A stretch of DNA of 64,000 nt from an uncultured Clostridia bacterium (GTDB lineage Bacteria; Bacillota; Clostridia; Oscillospirales; Ruminococcaceae): contig CALXCO010000002.1 of the NCBI GenBank assembly GCA_944386805.1, positions 1 through 64,000 on the forward strand, given 5' to 3'. Position numbers and translations under genes: made by a program. Below are positions 17,556 through 26,559 of the stretch, piece after piece (within the stretch, counting starts at the first letter, position 1; the number at the start of each line of letters is the position of its first letter). Below the pieces are notes generated by a model that saw nothing but the letters and a program-made list of their open reading frames with translations, made no database searches and had not been told where the DNA came from.

Positions 17556-18491
17556 TTATCTTTCATAATCTTTGTTCCGTTTTGGCTTTACAAGTTTTCC
17601 GTTTTCGTCATAGTTTTTCGGATCGGCGGCAGGAACTTTCCACCCAAACATTGAGCCAGTCTTCATTGCTTCGGCTTGTCCCTTTGTAACACCGAGCTTA
17701 CGGTTCATAGAGTCGGCAAGCTCTTTCATTTCACCGGGAACGCCGTCTGTCAGGTCTGTTTTGTAATATCCGGTTTCGCCTTTTTGGATAATGCCGATTT
17801 CATTGCTCGTCGGCAAGTACACATAGCATTGCTCCGGCAGAGAGGAACGAAGCGGAATAACGGTATTTCCGTTTTGCTCCATTCGCTCGGCAAACTCGCA
17901 GATATGATAGAGATTGTCGCCCACCTCAAGGTGGTAATCATCGATATATCTGCACTCTCTGTCGTAATGCTCACCGCTGCTTAAAGTTATGCGGATTTTA
18001 TCTCCGTCAGGGATAGTGAACTGCTCTTTGTAGTGCGGATCAATAAAGCGGATACCTTTTTCGGCTTTTTGCAGATGATTGTCAAGCCACTCCCGCTGAT
18101 AGCAATAGCAGTACAGATTGTACTCTCCACGGTTGGGATTTAACCGCATTAAATATGAATACTGTTCGGTATCAACACGGACGCCGTAATGATTACGGTC
18201 ATCCTCGTAGCTGCTTTCGGGATGTTCATAGCAGAATTTTGACATAGTGCTTCTGCCGCTTAAAAACTCGCCGTCCCCGAAACGGCAGGAGTTTATCACC
18301 AAGTCAAATTCCTTTTTGAAATCGTCGGTCTTTAAGTCCTTTCTGAAATCGTTCCAAGTGGAATAAAACTCTTTTCCCGTACTGCCGAAGTCTGCTCTCA
18401 AATACCCGATAAGTCCCGTCTGCATAGAAATCTGCTGGCTTTGGCGGAAGGTGTATTTTCTTTCGGCAGGGTTCATAATTCGGTAATCCAT
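17556..18491 (-). CDS. LPD28-like ICE protein
   Basis: The 311-aa soluble protein has a central-to-C-terminal region with IRITLSSGEHYDRECRYIDD, YHLEVGDNLYHICEFAERME, which resembles large polyvalent protein-associated domain 28. That assignment is from memory of its appearance. The N-terminal half includes GVRVDTEQYSYLMRLNPNRG and a Tyr/Cys-rich LYCYCYQREWL. The start at 18491 follows GAGGTG seven bases upstream; the longer frame to 18566 runs into the upstream gene. It is 15 bases before the giant helicase. Function is unknown. Confidence 0.55.
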   Translation of the reverse strand: MDYRIMNPAERKYTFRQSQQISMQTGLIGYLRADFGSTGKEFYSTWNDFRKDLKTDDFKKEFDLVINSCRFGDGEFLSGRSTMSKFCYEHPESSYEDDRNHYGVRVDTEQYSYLMRLNPNRGEYNLYCYCYQREWLDNHLQKAEKGIRFIDPHYKEQFTIPDGDKIRITLSSGEHYDRECRYIDDYHLEVGDNLYHICEFAERMEQNGNTVIPLRSSLPEQCYVYLPTSNEIGIIQKGETGYYKTDLTDGVPGEMKELADSMNRKLGVTKGQAEAMKTGSMFGWKVPAADPKNYDENGKLVKPKRNKDYER

Positions 18492-18495
18492 ATTT

Positions 18496-19050
18496 TCACC
18501 TCGCTCTCTCGATATTCTTCTTTTGCCGGGGAATATCGAACCCGTAAACGGCGGCAATTTCATCACCGAGCCGCCTTGTCACTCTCGTTATATCGGCTCG
18601 TGTTGCCTTGCCATCGTAAATCTTTGCTTTGAGATTTTCAACCTGACTGTCTGTTGCGGTGTCCTTATACACACGGTAGAGGTAATGATTTGTCCCGTCG
18701 TGATGAACGGCGTCGGCACGGAGATCTCCGTACTTGTCCACATACCACTCGCACATATCCATTTGGGAATACAAACAGTCTTTGATATTGCCTGTCTTGA
18801 TTTCCGCATACCCGTCATAACGACCGTCCCAACGCCCGATGTCCGCCACAACCAAGATGGGCTGTGAGAGCTGAACATTCAGGTTCATACGCTCGTCACC
18901 GAGATAGTCGGAATTGATTTCGTACATTTTCTGTATCAGTTCATCTTCGGACAGGTCGGGGTACTGTTCTTCAAGGTCTGCCCGCCAGTCCTCAAAATCA
19001 AGGTGAATATCGCTCCAGATAATATGACGGTCATTCTGCTTGCTGCTCAT
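18496..19050 (-). CDS. Hypothetical ICE protein
   Basis: This 184-aa soluble protein is not recognised. It has an acidic N-terminal half (DWRADLEEQYPDLSEDELIQ), a central region rich in aromatic residues (ILVVADIGRWDGRYDGYAEI, MDMCEWYVDKYGDLRADAV, HHDGTNHYLYRVYKD) and a basic end. No membrane segment or catalytic motif is evident. It overlaps the 3' end of the 76-aa gene by 20 bases and lies 4 bases before the next gene, so it is part of the same translated run. The ATG at 19050 was chosen over an in-frame GTG at 19059. Confidence 0.6.
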   Translation of the reverse strand: MSSKQNDRHIIWSDIHLDFEDWRADLEEQYPDLSEDELIQKMYEINSDYLGDERMNLNVQLSQPILVVADIGRWDGRYDGYAEIKTGNIKDCLYSQMDMCEWYVDKYGDLRADAVHHDGTNHYLYRVYKDTATDSQVENLKAKIYDGKATRADITRVTRRLGDEIAAVYGFDIPRQKKNIERAR

Positions 19051-19261
19051 CTGTACCACCGCCTAAGTAGGAGAACAGCTTGCCCGATTTGGTTGCTTTC
19101 TGAAGCTCCATAATCACCGTCATATCCTGAATGGTGATGTTCGGGATTTTCAAAATGCTTTCCATAGATAGTCCCTGCAAGTCCTTTTCGGTTCTGCATT
19201 TCGCATCAAAGAGCTTGTTTAAGACTTTGACCTTCTGCTGAAGGGTAATTGTATCTTTCAT
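19031..19261 (-). CDS. Small hypothetical ICE protein
   Basis: This 76-aa, mostly helical protein (ITLQQKVKVLNKLFDAKCRT, NITIQDMTVIMELQKATKSG) carries no recognised domain. AAGGAGG lies nine bases before the ATG. It is 14 bases downstream of the 197-aa gene and overlaps the next gene. The DMTVI and helix-rich pattern could suit a small DNA- or protein-binding factor; this is a guess from composition only. Confidence 0.55.
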   Translation of the reverse strand: MKDTITLQQKVKVLNKLFDAKCRTEKDLQGLSMESILKIPNITIQDMTVIMELQKATKSGKLFSYLGGGTDEQQAE

Positions 19262-19275
19262 AGGTCTGTACCTCC

Positions 19276-19869
19276 TTATCGTTCTCTGTCTTTGTTTTTA
19301 TTGCTTCGGTTCATAGCGGCAATTTTTTCTTTTGCCCAGTCCGGCATACATTCGGGCTTTACTTCGCCCATAACATCCATTCTTTCATATCGGGTATTTT
19401 TCCCGGTATGAAGATTGGTGCAGAACACAGCGCTTCCTCGGCTGTTTGCCGACGCACCGAAACCGCCTGTAACCAAGTAGAGCTGTCTGTCGGCTCTCTG
19501 AAATTCAGGCTTTAATACCTTCGGATCAATGGCAATAACCCTGCCGTTGATGTCTTTTGAATAATGGTCGGGAATACAGTCTGCTTCGGTAATGACCGTG
19601 ATGGGAATATCCAGCTTTTTGACCTGCTCTTTGAACAGCTCCGCTTCATTGGCAACACGGCTCCCGAAAATGTGGGCAATTTCAATATAGTCATCGCTTA
19701 CCACACATTCCTTGCACAGTTCAAAAAGGTCGTTTCGCTCTACAAAGCCGCACAAAAATTTCTCTCCGTTTGTGCTTTGCTCATTGGAAGCCAAGATAAC
19801 TTCCTTTTCGCCCACATTGACCGAGCTGAGTACCGTATAATCTCCGATCATTCGTTTTTCCTTACCCAT
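19276..19869 (-). CDS. Hypothetical ICE protein with conserved C-terminal block
   Basis: The 197-aa protein has an N-terminal part covering DYTVLSSVNVGEKEVILASN and NDLFELCKECVVSDDYIEIA. The C-terminal part (LYLVTGGFGASANSRGSAVF, CTNLHTGKNTRYERMDVMGE) resembles a block seen in large polyvalent proteins of phages and ICEs, with Gly-rich and Asn/Arg residues that could form an active or binding site. GGAGG precedes the ATG. It lies four bases after the 100-aa gene. No function can be assigned. Confidence 0.55.
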   Translation of the reverse strand: MGKEKRMIGDYTVLSSVNVGEKEVILASNEQSTNGEKFLCGFVERNDLFELCKECVVSDDYIEIAHIFGSRVANEAELFKEQVKKLDIPITVITEADCIPDHYSKDINGRVIAIDPKVLKPEFQRADRQLYLVTGGFGASANSRGSAVFCTNLHTGKNTRYERMDVMGEVKPECMPDWAKEKIAAMNRSNKNKDRER

Positions 19870-19873
19870 TGCC

Positions 19874-20176
19874 TTACCCTCCGTTAATGTTGATTACGAT
19901 TACAACAGAGCCGTCTTGTTCGTTGGCACTGTTGCGGGAAAGCTCAGGAAACAGGGACTGCACACGCTGCCTTGCTCTGCGGATAGACTCAAAGCACGGA
20001 AGTCCGTATGCCTTGTAGTTATATGCCAAATCTTCAAGCGGAAGTTCGCCTGCGCGAAGATAGTCGGCAAAGCGGTTGTAGTAACGGTAGAAAAGCAGCA
20101 TATCCTCATTTCTCGTTTCGGGACAGTCCCGAAGAATTTGCAGAACCCGGCTTTCAACTGTTTTCATTGTTTTCAT
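19874..20176 (-). CDS. Small hypothetical ICE protein
   Basis: This 100-aa basic-helical protein has an ending pattern (YNYKAYGLPCFESIRRARQR, VQSLFPELS) that I have seen in short phage and ICE proteins of unknown role. It has a strong ribosome site (AAGGAGGAGCCT before ATG). It is the first gene after the hairpin at 20201-20227 and starts the run of small genes leading into the helicase. Confidence 0.55.
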   Translation of the reverse strand: MKTMKTVESRVLQILRDCPETRNEDMLLFYRYYNRFADYLRAGELPLEDLAYNYKAYGLPCFESIRRARQRVQSLFPELSRNSANEQDGSVVIVININGG

Positions 20177-20187
20177 AGGCTCCTCCT

Positions 20188-20227
20188 TAAAAAGAATAAG
20201 GGGACGGAGTATTTCATCCGCCCCCCG
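20188..20227 (-). terminator. Terminator or attenuator after the adhesin unit
   Basis: On the minus strand GGGGCGGA pairs with TCCGTCCCC across an eight-base loop. TTATTCTTTTT follows, just ahead of the next gene's AAGGAGG. The stem has a mismatch and the U-run is interrupted, so partial read-through into the downstream genes is likely. Confidence 0.5.
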
Positions 20228-20231
20228 TAGG

Positions 20232-20324
20232 TTATTTCTTCTTTCTGTTTTTTACCTGAAGAAAGATAAAGCCGCCAATTATAAAGGCGACCAAAACGAT
20301 TGCGATAATTGTTTTAGGTTCCAT
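20232..20324 (-). CDS. 30-aa membrane peptide coupled to the adhesin gene
   Basis: The frame encodes MEPKTIIAIVLVAFIIGGFI, one membrane helix, then FLQVKNRKKK, a strongly basic cytoplasmic end. Its ATG overlaps the adhesin stop codon (TAATG), with GGAGGA inside the adhesin 3' end serving as ribosome site. That arrangement argues it is translated by re-initiation. The function is unknown. Confidence 0.55.
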   Translation of the reverse strand: MEPKTIIAIVLVAFIIGGFIFLQVKNRKKK

Positions 20325-23300
20325 TATTCAGAATCCTCCTTTTTCTTTTTTCTAACACCTGCATAGACTGTCACGCCGATACCGGCAGCGGAAGCACCGA
20401 GCAGAGCAAGCCACAAGCCGAGCTTGCTGTTATCTCCGGTTTTCGGAGTGTCGATGACAACATTGTGCATTTCCACAATCGTGGTGGAGTCGGTCATAAC
20501 ATTTGCCTTTTTATCGGCAGGTCGGGAGTAAGGTGCAGATACCTCGTCGGCTACCTCAGACACGGTGTATTCACCGATGCGGAGTCCCTCGATGAAGATT
20601 TCGCCATTCTCATCGGTTTTGAGCGTTACATCATAGCCGTTTGCTCCGGTAATACGGAAGGAGAAGCCTTCCACCTTGCCGTCAGAAGATGTCTTGACGA
20701 TTTTCAGGTTTCCTTTCATTGCCTCGTTGATAAAGCCAACGCCCGCCTTGTTCTCCACGGAATAGGTCATACCGTCCGTTTCAATGAATACGGGATAAAT
20801 GCCTGTATCAAGCAGGAAGCCCTCCGGCGCTTTGGTTTCCTTTATGAGATAGTGACCGTAAAGCAGGTCTTTCATCTCATAAATTCCTGCTTCGCTTTCG
20901 ATAAGAGTACCGATCAGCGTATCACCGTCATCCTGCTTTCCGTCAGCGTTGTTGTCGTGATATACTTCAAAGGTCGCTCCGGTCAACTTGTTGTCGGGGA
21001 AGTCTGCATCCACTTTGGTAAGCGTGATATTGCCACGAACAAACTCGTTTACGATTTCGATTACGACAGCCTGTTCATTTTCGGCAATGTTCACTTCATA
21101 TACGGTTTCGTTCAGGACAAAGCCTGTCGGCTGCTCGATTTCTCTTACATACCAAATACCGAACGGAATCTGCTCAAAAGAAAAACTGCCATCTTCTTTT
21201 GAAGTGACAGTCATCAAAGCGTTTTCCTTTGTAAATTCGGTATCGTTGGACTTAAAGAGTCCGATCAGCGCACCGCCGAGAGGTTCGCCGTTTTCATCGA
21301 CCTTCCTGCCAGATACAGAGCCGTAGATGAGGTTGTTTTCGATTGCTTCGCCGTTATTGACCGCAAGCTGAACCTTTGCGGTTTCCTGTCCCGCATACTC
21401 AAATGTTACGGGGTACTTGGTATCCGAGAGGATATAATGCTCATCGGTGGCAAGCTCTTTTACATAGTAGCCGCCCATAGGCAAGTCGGTTTTAACCGTA
21501 CCGCTTCCGCTTTCATCAAGGGTAACGATTTCAATTAACCCGTCAGCAGGGATAGAAGTACCGCTTGCAGATACAAGCTCCTCGGCGGCAAACAGACCGA
21601 AGCTGATATTTTTCATTTCACCGTTCTGTCCGATACCGAAAAGATTGCTTGCTTCAAGCGTTTTCTTCAAGCTGATTTCAACCTTCTGTCTTTCATTCAC
21701 GAAAGAGGTGGCAGTTTCCGTCACGGAAACATTCTGTCCGGCATACACAAGCTCTGCGGTATGAATTTCATCATTCAACACCATACCGTAAGGTGCTTTG
21801 ATTTCTTTGACTTCATATTTGCCGAGATAGAGTTCACGGCTCTTGGCAAGCCCATCTTCGCCCGTAGTAACGGTATCCACAACCTCGCCCTTTGTGAAGC
21901 GTACTGTTCCGTCAGGAGTAATAATATCCTCGGCTGTACGGATTTCATAAACCGCACCCGAAAGTCCGGCGATTTCAAAAATCGGCTGGTAAATGACCTC
22001 GGTATCCTCCGAGCCGCTTACGCTTACACCGTAGAACACTTCGCCGGTTTTCTCTACGGTGATTGTGCCTTTCTGTGCCATATTCGGCTTATCCACTTTA
22101 ATCACTGTAACCCCGCTTTCTTCGGTAGCGTTATCCTGCGTTACATCAAAGTACACAGGAGTGCTGTCGAGAACATATCCGTAGGGAGCCTGAACCTCAA
22201 CAAGAGAATATCCCTTGCCGTATTCCAGCTTCTCCGGTGTCACAAGACAGCCGTTTGCGTCGGTGTAAAAGGTGTCGATTGTTGTCGGAGTCGGGTAGAT
22301 AAAGGACATCGTAACAAGATTTCCTGTCGGATCGTAAATCTGAAAGCCTGCTCCGGCATAAGGAATGGTCTTGCCGCTTTCTGCGTCCACCTTGACAACC
22401 TTGATATAGCTTTCAAAGTTTGCATTGTTGATAAGATAGCGGTAGGTCTGTCCGTTCTGAGCAATGAACACATCAAAGTCCTTCATCAGTTCACGGCCTT
22501 CCCAGCCGGAGGTCTGATGAACGGTATATACGCCGTAAGGCATATCCTTTGTCTGTCCGAAGCCGTTTTCGTCGCAGACGATAATATCTCTCTCATCTTC
22601 CTCAGAAGCGGTATAGTTTCCTGCGGATTTGAGGTAGATTTCAAAGGTTGCACCGCTTTCAGGCGTTTCAATCTTGGTTTCTCCATCGTCGGTATGCTTG
22701 ATGATGGCGATATTGCCCTTGATAACCTGCTCGTTAACATCGTTTGCAGTCTGATTGTGTTCCACGGTATAAAGCTGCGGTTCAGCACCAACCTTATGGA
22801 TTGTGGTGTCAAGCAGATAGCCCTCGGACGGAGTGATTTCACGGATTGTCCAGTCATTGTCGCAGACATATTCCTTCGTGGTGAACTGCCCGTTTTTGTC
22901 CGTAACATATTTGTCCACAAGGGTTTCTCCTTTATAGATACCGTAAACTGCTCCGGCAAGGGTAGCGCCGCCCTGGGCGCTGCCTTCTTCACGGTCGCTC
23001 TTTGTCACGGTCACGGTAAACTTTTTGAGAATGTTTGTGAAATTGCGGGTAGTAACCTCTTTCCACTTAACAGGTGCGGTCTGATTAGCAGGGACTACAT
23101 AACGGATAGCTGTGTCCATTTCCTCGATGGTGTAGGGCGTTGTGCCTGAAATCAGGACATCCTTAAAGGTAGCAACACCGTTCTTATCTGTCACGGCATA
23201 CTCATCAACGGAAATACCGGAAAGAGATGTGCCGTAAAGGTGGAAGGTAACGCCCTCCACAAGATTATCCTCGGAGGATTTGATTACCTGAAGGTCGCCA

Positions 23301-24544
23301 CGCTTGAGTGTATTGCTGAATGTGACCGTTGAGGTATTTCCCGATACAATCGTAACCCTCTGCACATTCTGCGGCTCATACTTTTCCTCGGTCAGCTCCG
23401 TAACGGTATATACGCCGGGCATAAGTTCAATATCCACCGTGCCGTCCGCCTTTGTGGTGACGGTCTGATTCACGCCGTTTCCGGTAATGTTGAACTTAAT
23501 GTTTGCCACCTTTCCGTCCTCGGAGTGCTTCACGATATGACCGACTCCGGTGGTTTCTGTCTTGATTTTGAGATAGAATACGACCGGATCTTCCGCACCC
23601 GACATCATTGTCTGCTTTCCGGGGTATCCCCAAACGAGGAAGTTGCCGTCAATACCGGGTACATTCTTTTGCGCCGTAACACTAACGGCGGTTTCAATCA
23701 TCTTGTTTGAAGTAAAGGTGTATTTGTTGCCGCTTCTTGAAACGGTAATACCGCTTGCGCTGAACTTAATATCCGACAGCGTATTATTCGTATCGGTCAG
23801 CGTAAGACTGTAATTATCTGCCGCCTGATTGTATTTCAGCGTATAGGTGGTTGCAGAGCTGCTCTTATTGGAAGCAAAGCTCGGAATGGTTGCGTGGCTC
23901 TGCATTTGCGTAAGAAGCCAGTCATAGCACTTCTCGGCAGGTCTGCCTTTGATGCACTGATAGTAGGTGTCGGCAGGAACACCGTAGCTGTTTGCTTTGA
24001 GAGTAGTCGGAGAGGTACGAAGCTGCTGTTGATATTCCCACAGAATTGTCTGCGTCGCCATAGAGAAGTCGTCCTCATTTGTCCCGCTGATCGGTGCTGT
24101 TGTACCCGGGCGCCAACCATACACGGAGGTCAGCATAATTCCGTACTGTGCCGTTGTCGGCAGGTTCTGAAAATATGAGCTGTTCTTGCCGTTTACGCTG
24201 CTATAGGTTCCTCCGGCGTTATAGTCAATACCGGACTCAATACACATAATCTGTCGGGAACCGCTGCTGTCCTTAATCATCAGCTTGGTTCTTCTGTGGA
24301 CTCCACTCGCAGAATGAAGGCTCGTGTTGCCATTCTCATCATAGGCAATATATTGATGACTTTCAGGAGAATAGTAATAGTCACCGTCCGATCCGAAATA
24401 GCGGTCGCCGTAGTATGCGTCTACGGTTTTTCCTTCCTCTGCTGTAAAGGCGAAGGCGGAAAGCGGAAGGGACATAATGCACATAACGGCACACAGGAGT
24501 GCGGCAGTTATGCGCTTTCCTTTTGATTTTGCAAAATTTTTCAT
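20324..24544 (-). CDS. Thioester/Cna-B (SpaA-type) cell-wall adhesin
   Basis: The 1406-aa surface protein has a signal peptide at residues 1-32 (ALLCAVMCIMSLPLSAFA). A thioester-type adhesion domain spans about 45-220, with Cys101 (IMCIESG) and Gln165 (SMATQTILWEYQ) placed as in thioester-forming domains. About ten Cna-B/SpaA repeats follow, each opening like GNIxxxKxDxxxxxxLxGAxF. The end is a sorting signal: TPKTGD, a membrane helix and KKKKEDSE. No sortase is in view, so it presumably uses a host or distant enzyme. It probably mediates attachment to host tissue or to recipient cells; that is inference. The ribosome site AAAGGA is unusually far (about 15 bases) from the ATG. Confidence 0.88.
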   Translation of the reverse strand: MKNFAKSKGKRITAALLCAVMCIMSLPLSAFAFTAEEGKTVDAYYGDRYFGSDGDYYYSPESHQYIAYDENGNTSLHSASGVHRRTKLMIKDSSGSRQIMCIESGIDYNAGGTYSSVNGKNSSYFQNLPTTAQYGIMLTSVYGWRPGTTAPISGTNEDDFSMATQTILWEYQQQLRTSPTTLKANSYGVPADTYYQCIKGRPAEKCYDWLLTQMQSHATIPSFASNKSSSATTYTLKYNQAADNYSLTLTDTNNTLSDIKFSASGITVSRSGNKYTFTSNKMIETAVSVTAQKNVPGIDGNFLVWGYPGKQTMMSGAEDPVVFYLKIKTETTGVGHIVKHSEDGKVANIKFNITGNGVNQTVTTKADGTVDIELMPGVYTVTELTEEKYEPQNVQRVTIVSGNTSTVTFSNTLKRGDLQVIKSSEDNLVEGVTFHLYGTSLSGISVDEYAVTDKNGVATFKDVLISGTTPYTIEEMDTAIRYVVPANQTAPVKWKEVTTRNFTNILKKFTVTVTKSDREEGSAQGGATLAGAVYGIYKGETLVDKYVTDKNGQFTTKEYVCDNDWTIREITPSEGYLLDTTIHKVGAEPQLYTVEHNQTANDVNEQVIKGNIAIIKHTDDGETKIETPESGATFEIYLKSAGNYTASEEDERDIIVCDENGFGQTKDMPYGVYTVHQTSGWEGRELMKDFDVFIAQNGQTYRYLINNANFESYIKVVKVDAESGKTIPYAGAGFQIYDPTGNLVTMSFIYPTPTTIDTFYTDANGCLVTPEKLEYGKGYSLVEVQAPYGYVLDSTPVYFDVTQDNATEESGVTVIKVDKPNMAQKGTITVEKTGEVFYGVSVSGSEDTEVIYQPIFEIAGLSGAVYEIRTAEDIITPDGTVRFTKGEVVDTVTTGEDGLAKSRELYLGKYEVKEIKAPYGMVLNDEIHTAELVYAGQNVSVTETATSFVNERQKVEISLKKTLEASNLFGIGQNGEMKNISFGLFAAEELVSASGTSIPADGLIEIVTLDESGSGTVKTDLPMGGYYVKELATDEHYILSDTKYPVTFEYAGQETAKVQLAVNNGEAIENNLIYGSVSGRKVDENGEPLGGALIGLFKSNDTEFTKENALMTVTSKEDGSFSFEQIPFGIWYVREIEQPTGFVLNETVYEVNIAENEQAVVIEIVNEFVRGNITLTKVDADFPDNKLTGATFEVYHDNNADGKQDDGDTLIGTLIESEAGIYEMKDLLYGHYLIKETKAPEGFLLDTGIYPVFIETDGMTYSVENKAGVGFINEAMKGNLKIVKTSSDGKVEGFSFRITGANGYDVTLKTDENGEIFIEGLRIGEYTVSEVADEVSAPYSRPADKKANVMTDSTTIVEMHNVVIDTPKTGDNSKLGLWLALLGASAAGIGVTVYAGVRKKKKEDSE

Positions 24545-24576
24545 TTCGGTTTAACCGTCCTTTCTTGATTTGGGTA

Positions 24577-24608
24577 TAAAAAAGCCCTCTGTCTTTTCGG
24601 GCAGAGGG
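24577..24608 (-). terminator. Terminator of the lipoprotein unit
   Basis: On the minus strand CCCTCTG pairs with CAGAGGG around a ten-base interior, followed by CTTTTTT. It lies 15 bases after the lipoprotein stop and before the adhesin ribosome site. Confidence 0.8.
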
Positions 24609-24623
24609 TAGGTTCTCACGAAC

Positions 24624-25367
24624 TCAGTACAGGAAATATATCCGGTAGCTGCCGCTTCCAAGCGGTTCAATATATATCGTGAAATATTCGATTGGTGCGC
24701 CGCCGTAAGCGGTGATAATATCCGGCATCGACTGCACATAGTCCGTGAGTTTTCTTTTCAGGCGTTCTCCCTGAAACGACTCGGAAGCCGTAACAGGCGT
24801 CGCCCACGAAGCATTGTCCGGTGTGATCGCCGTTCCGTCATCGGTTGTAATATGAGTAAGTCCCATAGAGCAGCCGAGAGAAATGAGGTCGCTCCGAATT
24901 GCTTCAATGTCAAACTCGTAGTCGTAAGCTGTTTTTGGCTTTACTTCTTCCGTAGGCTGTTCTGTCGGAGGTTCTTTTTCCGGCTGTACAGGCTTTTCCG
25001 GCTCTTTTGTTTCTTCGCTTACGGTCGGTTTGGGCGCTTCGGGCTTTGGTGTTTCTGTTTCTGCCGTTGGTGCGGCTGGAATATCCGTTTTGTCGGCTTC
25101 AACTGGTTTCTTGCTCTCTGTCGGAGCAGTTTCAGGCTCGTTACTTTCCGATGTAGGCTCAAAAGATGTTTTCTCCGTTTCTGTTGCTTTTTCAGGCTCA
25201 ATTTCTACGGTCGTATCCGTTTCATCGGAAGTTTCCGTATTACTCACCGAAGAAGAACAGTCGGCTATATCCGAGCTTTCCAAAATATCGGCTTTTTCAG
25301 CATTACATCCGCACATTGAGGCAAGGAAAATGAGAACCAAGCCAAAGCACAAGATTTTGTTTTTCAT
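24624..25367 (-). CDS. Lipoprotein with Pro/Glu-rich stalk and DUF4830-like domain
   Basis: The 247-aa exported protein has a signal sequence (ILCFGLVLIFLASMCGC) offering a lipobox-like cysteine at residue 19 or 21. Residues about 40-150 form a stalk of Thr/Pro/Glu/Lys repeats (EAPKPTVSEETKEPEKPVQP). The folded C-terminal domain (FDIEAIRSDLISLGCSMGLT to GSYRIYFLY) resembles DUF4830. It has its own promoter and terminator, so it is a separate cargo-like unit between parB and the adhesin. Ligand or role is unknown; surface display near the adhesin is the only contextual hint. Confidence 0.65.
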   Translation of the reverse strand: MKNKILCFGLVLIFLASMCGCNAEKADILESSDIADCSSSVSNTETSDETDTTVEIEPEKATETEKTSFEPTSESNEPETAPTESKKPVEADKTDIPAAPTAETETPKPEAPKPTVSEETKEPEKPVQPEKEPPTEQPTEEVKPKTAYDYEFDIEAIRSDLISLGCSMGLTHITTDDGTAITPDNASWATPVTASESFQGERLKRKLTDYVQSMPDIITAYGGAPIEYFTIYIEPLGSGSYRIYFLY

Positions 25368-25390
25368 TGCGATTCGCTCCTTTCGCCTTC

Positions 25391-25419
25391 ATTGTAGAAA
25401 GTTCTCTGCAATTTGACAA
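25391..25419 (-). promoter_or_regulatory. Promoter of the lipoprotein gene
   Basis: TTGTCA, 17-base spacer, TACAAT on the minus strand, about 24 bases upstream of the start codon and followed by AAAGGAG. Five of six bases match the consensus in each box. Confidence 0.75.
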
Positions 25420-25487
25420 AGGTGCGAATAGGCTAATCTTTTATTTTAGCAACCACCTCCTTTAAGTGGGAATGATGCGAATTGTTT

Positions 25488-25531
25488 GAGATAGCTTTAA
25501 GTTATGGAGATAGATATATATTGAGAGATAG
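25488..25531. repeat. Three GAGATAG direct repeats at helical spacing
   Basis: GAGATAG occurs at 25488-25494, 25507-25513 and 25525-25531, spaced 19 and 18 bases in AT-rich DNA between parB and the lipoprotein gene. The regular spacing suits a DNA-binding protein such as ParB or a replication initiator. No known consensus is matched. Confidence 0.45.
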
Positions 25532-25611
25532 TTATATATCTTTCTTCGGTAGGTTAGCTTGTACTTAGGGGTTAGAGTGTGAGGAAGGGGAAACGGAAAA
25601 TGTTACTCCTG

Positions 25612-26559
25612 CTACCTTGCGTCACGCTCTGCCCGCTTTCTCAAATAACCCGCATAATGCTCCAAAGCCTTGCAGACATAATCCTCTGTTTGGTTAAGGG
25701 GAATATTCTTCGGGATATACTGTCGCACCTTATCCCCACTAAGCACAATTCTCTCACGCTGATTGGGTTTCTGCTCCGACATAATGGCTTGTATGGCTTC
25801 GGGTGTGAGCTTCTTTTCTTCAAACATCTTTCGCATACGGATTGTTTGGTCGTGGGACGGAGTGCAGTCGTTCAAGTCGATTTCGTCTACCAAATCACGC
25901 TGGCAGTCCTCGTCAAGAAAAGAAATCTCAACGGCAGGTCGCATTTTCATTCTGCCCTCGTCCACAAGGTCAAGCAGTTCGGGGACAAGATTGGTCAAGC
26001 GAATATATCTGCGAATTTGCTCACGGCTTTCTCCAACTTCGTTTGCTAAAACCTCGTTTGTTCGTTGCCGTTCAAAATCTGACACCACTGGTGTCGAATT
26101 TTCTTTTTTTGGTCTGCCTGCTTGCCTGTTCATTGCTTCCAAACGCATTTTGTATGCGAACGCTTTTTCCGAGGGAAGTATCTGCGACCTTTGAAAATTG
26201 CTTTCCACCATTAAGATGGTTGCTTCATCTCTTGTAAGGTCAACTACCTCACATCGGAGCGTTTCAAAGCCTGCAAGCTCACACGCTCGTTTTCTCCTGT
26301 GACCGGAAACAAGCTCATATCTGCCGTCCTCTTTTTGACGGACGGTTGCCGGGGTGATAACCCCACGCTCCTTGACGCTCTCAACAAGCTGCATCATATC
26401 TTCATCGTCACGCACCTTAAAAGGGTGGTCGGGAAAATCGTCTATCAGCTCTAATGGAATATCCCGGATTTTTGCGAGTTTCGCATCGTCTCTCATTTCC
26501 TGTGTTGAGAACAGGTCATCGAGCGTCGGCAGAGTGAAGTCGCTCTTTCTTCCTGCCAT
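25612..26559 (-). CDS. parB: ParB-type partition protein
   Basis: The 315-aa ParB/Spo0J homologue has a CTPase-type N-terminal domain at about 30-125 carrying VSGHRRKRAC and ESNFQRSQI. A helix-turn-helix region at about 165-200 reads VLANEVGESREQIRRYIRLT. Its C-terminal segment is long and charged. With ParA it likely stabilises the excised circular form of the ICE. It overlaps parA by 44 bases. Its binding sites are not known; the GAGATAG repeats just downstream of its stop are one candidate. Confidence 0.9.
   Translation of the reverse strand: MAGRKSDFTLPTLDDLFSTQEMRDDAKLAKIRDIPLELIDDFPDHPFKVRDDEDMMQLVESVKERGVITPATVRQKEDGRYELVSGHRRKRACELAGFETLRCEVVDLTRDEATILMVESNFQRSQILPSEKAFAYKMRLEAMNRQAGRPKKENSTPVVSDFERQRTNEVLANEVGESREQIRRYIRLTNLVPELLDLVDEGRMKMRPAVEISFLDEDCQRDLVDEIDLNDCTPSHDQTIRMRKMFEEKKLTPEAIQAIMSEQKPNQRERIVLSGDKVRQYIPKNIPLNQTEDYVCKALEHYAGYLRKRAERDAR

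Noticed and set aside
21761..23149. 462-aa plus-strand frame inside the adhesin
   Set aside because: Antisense to the repetitive Cna-B region; the repeats create open frames on the other strand.
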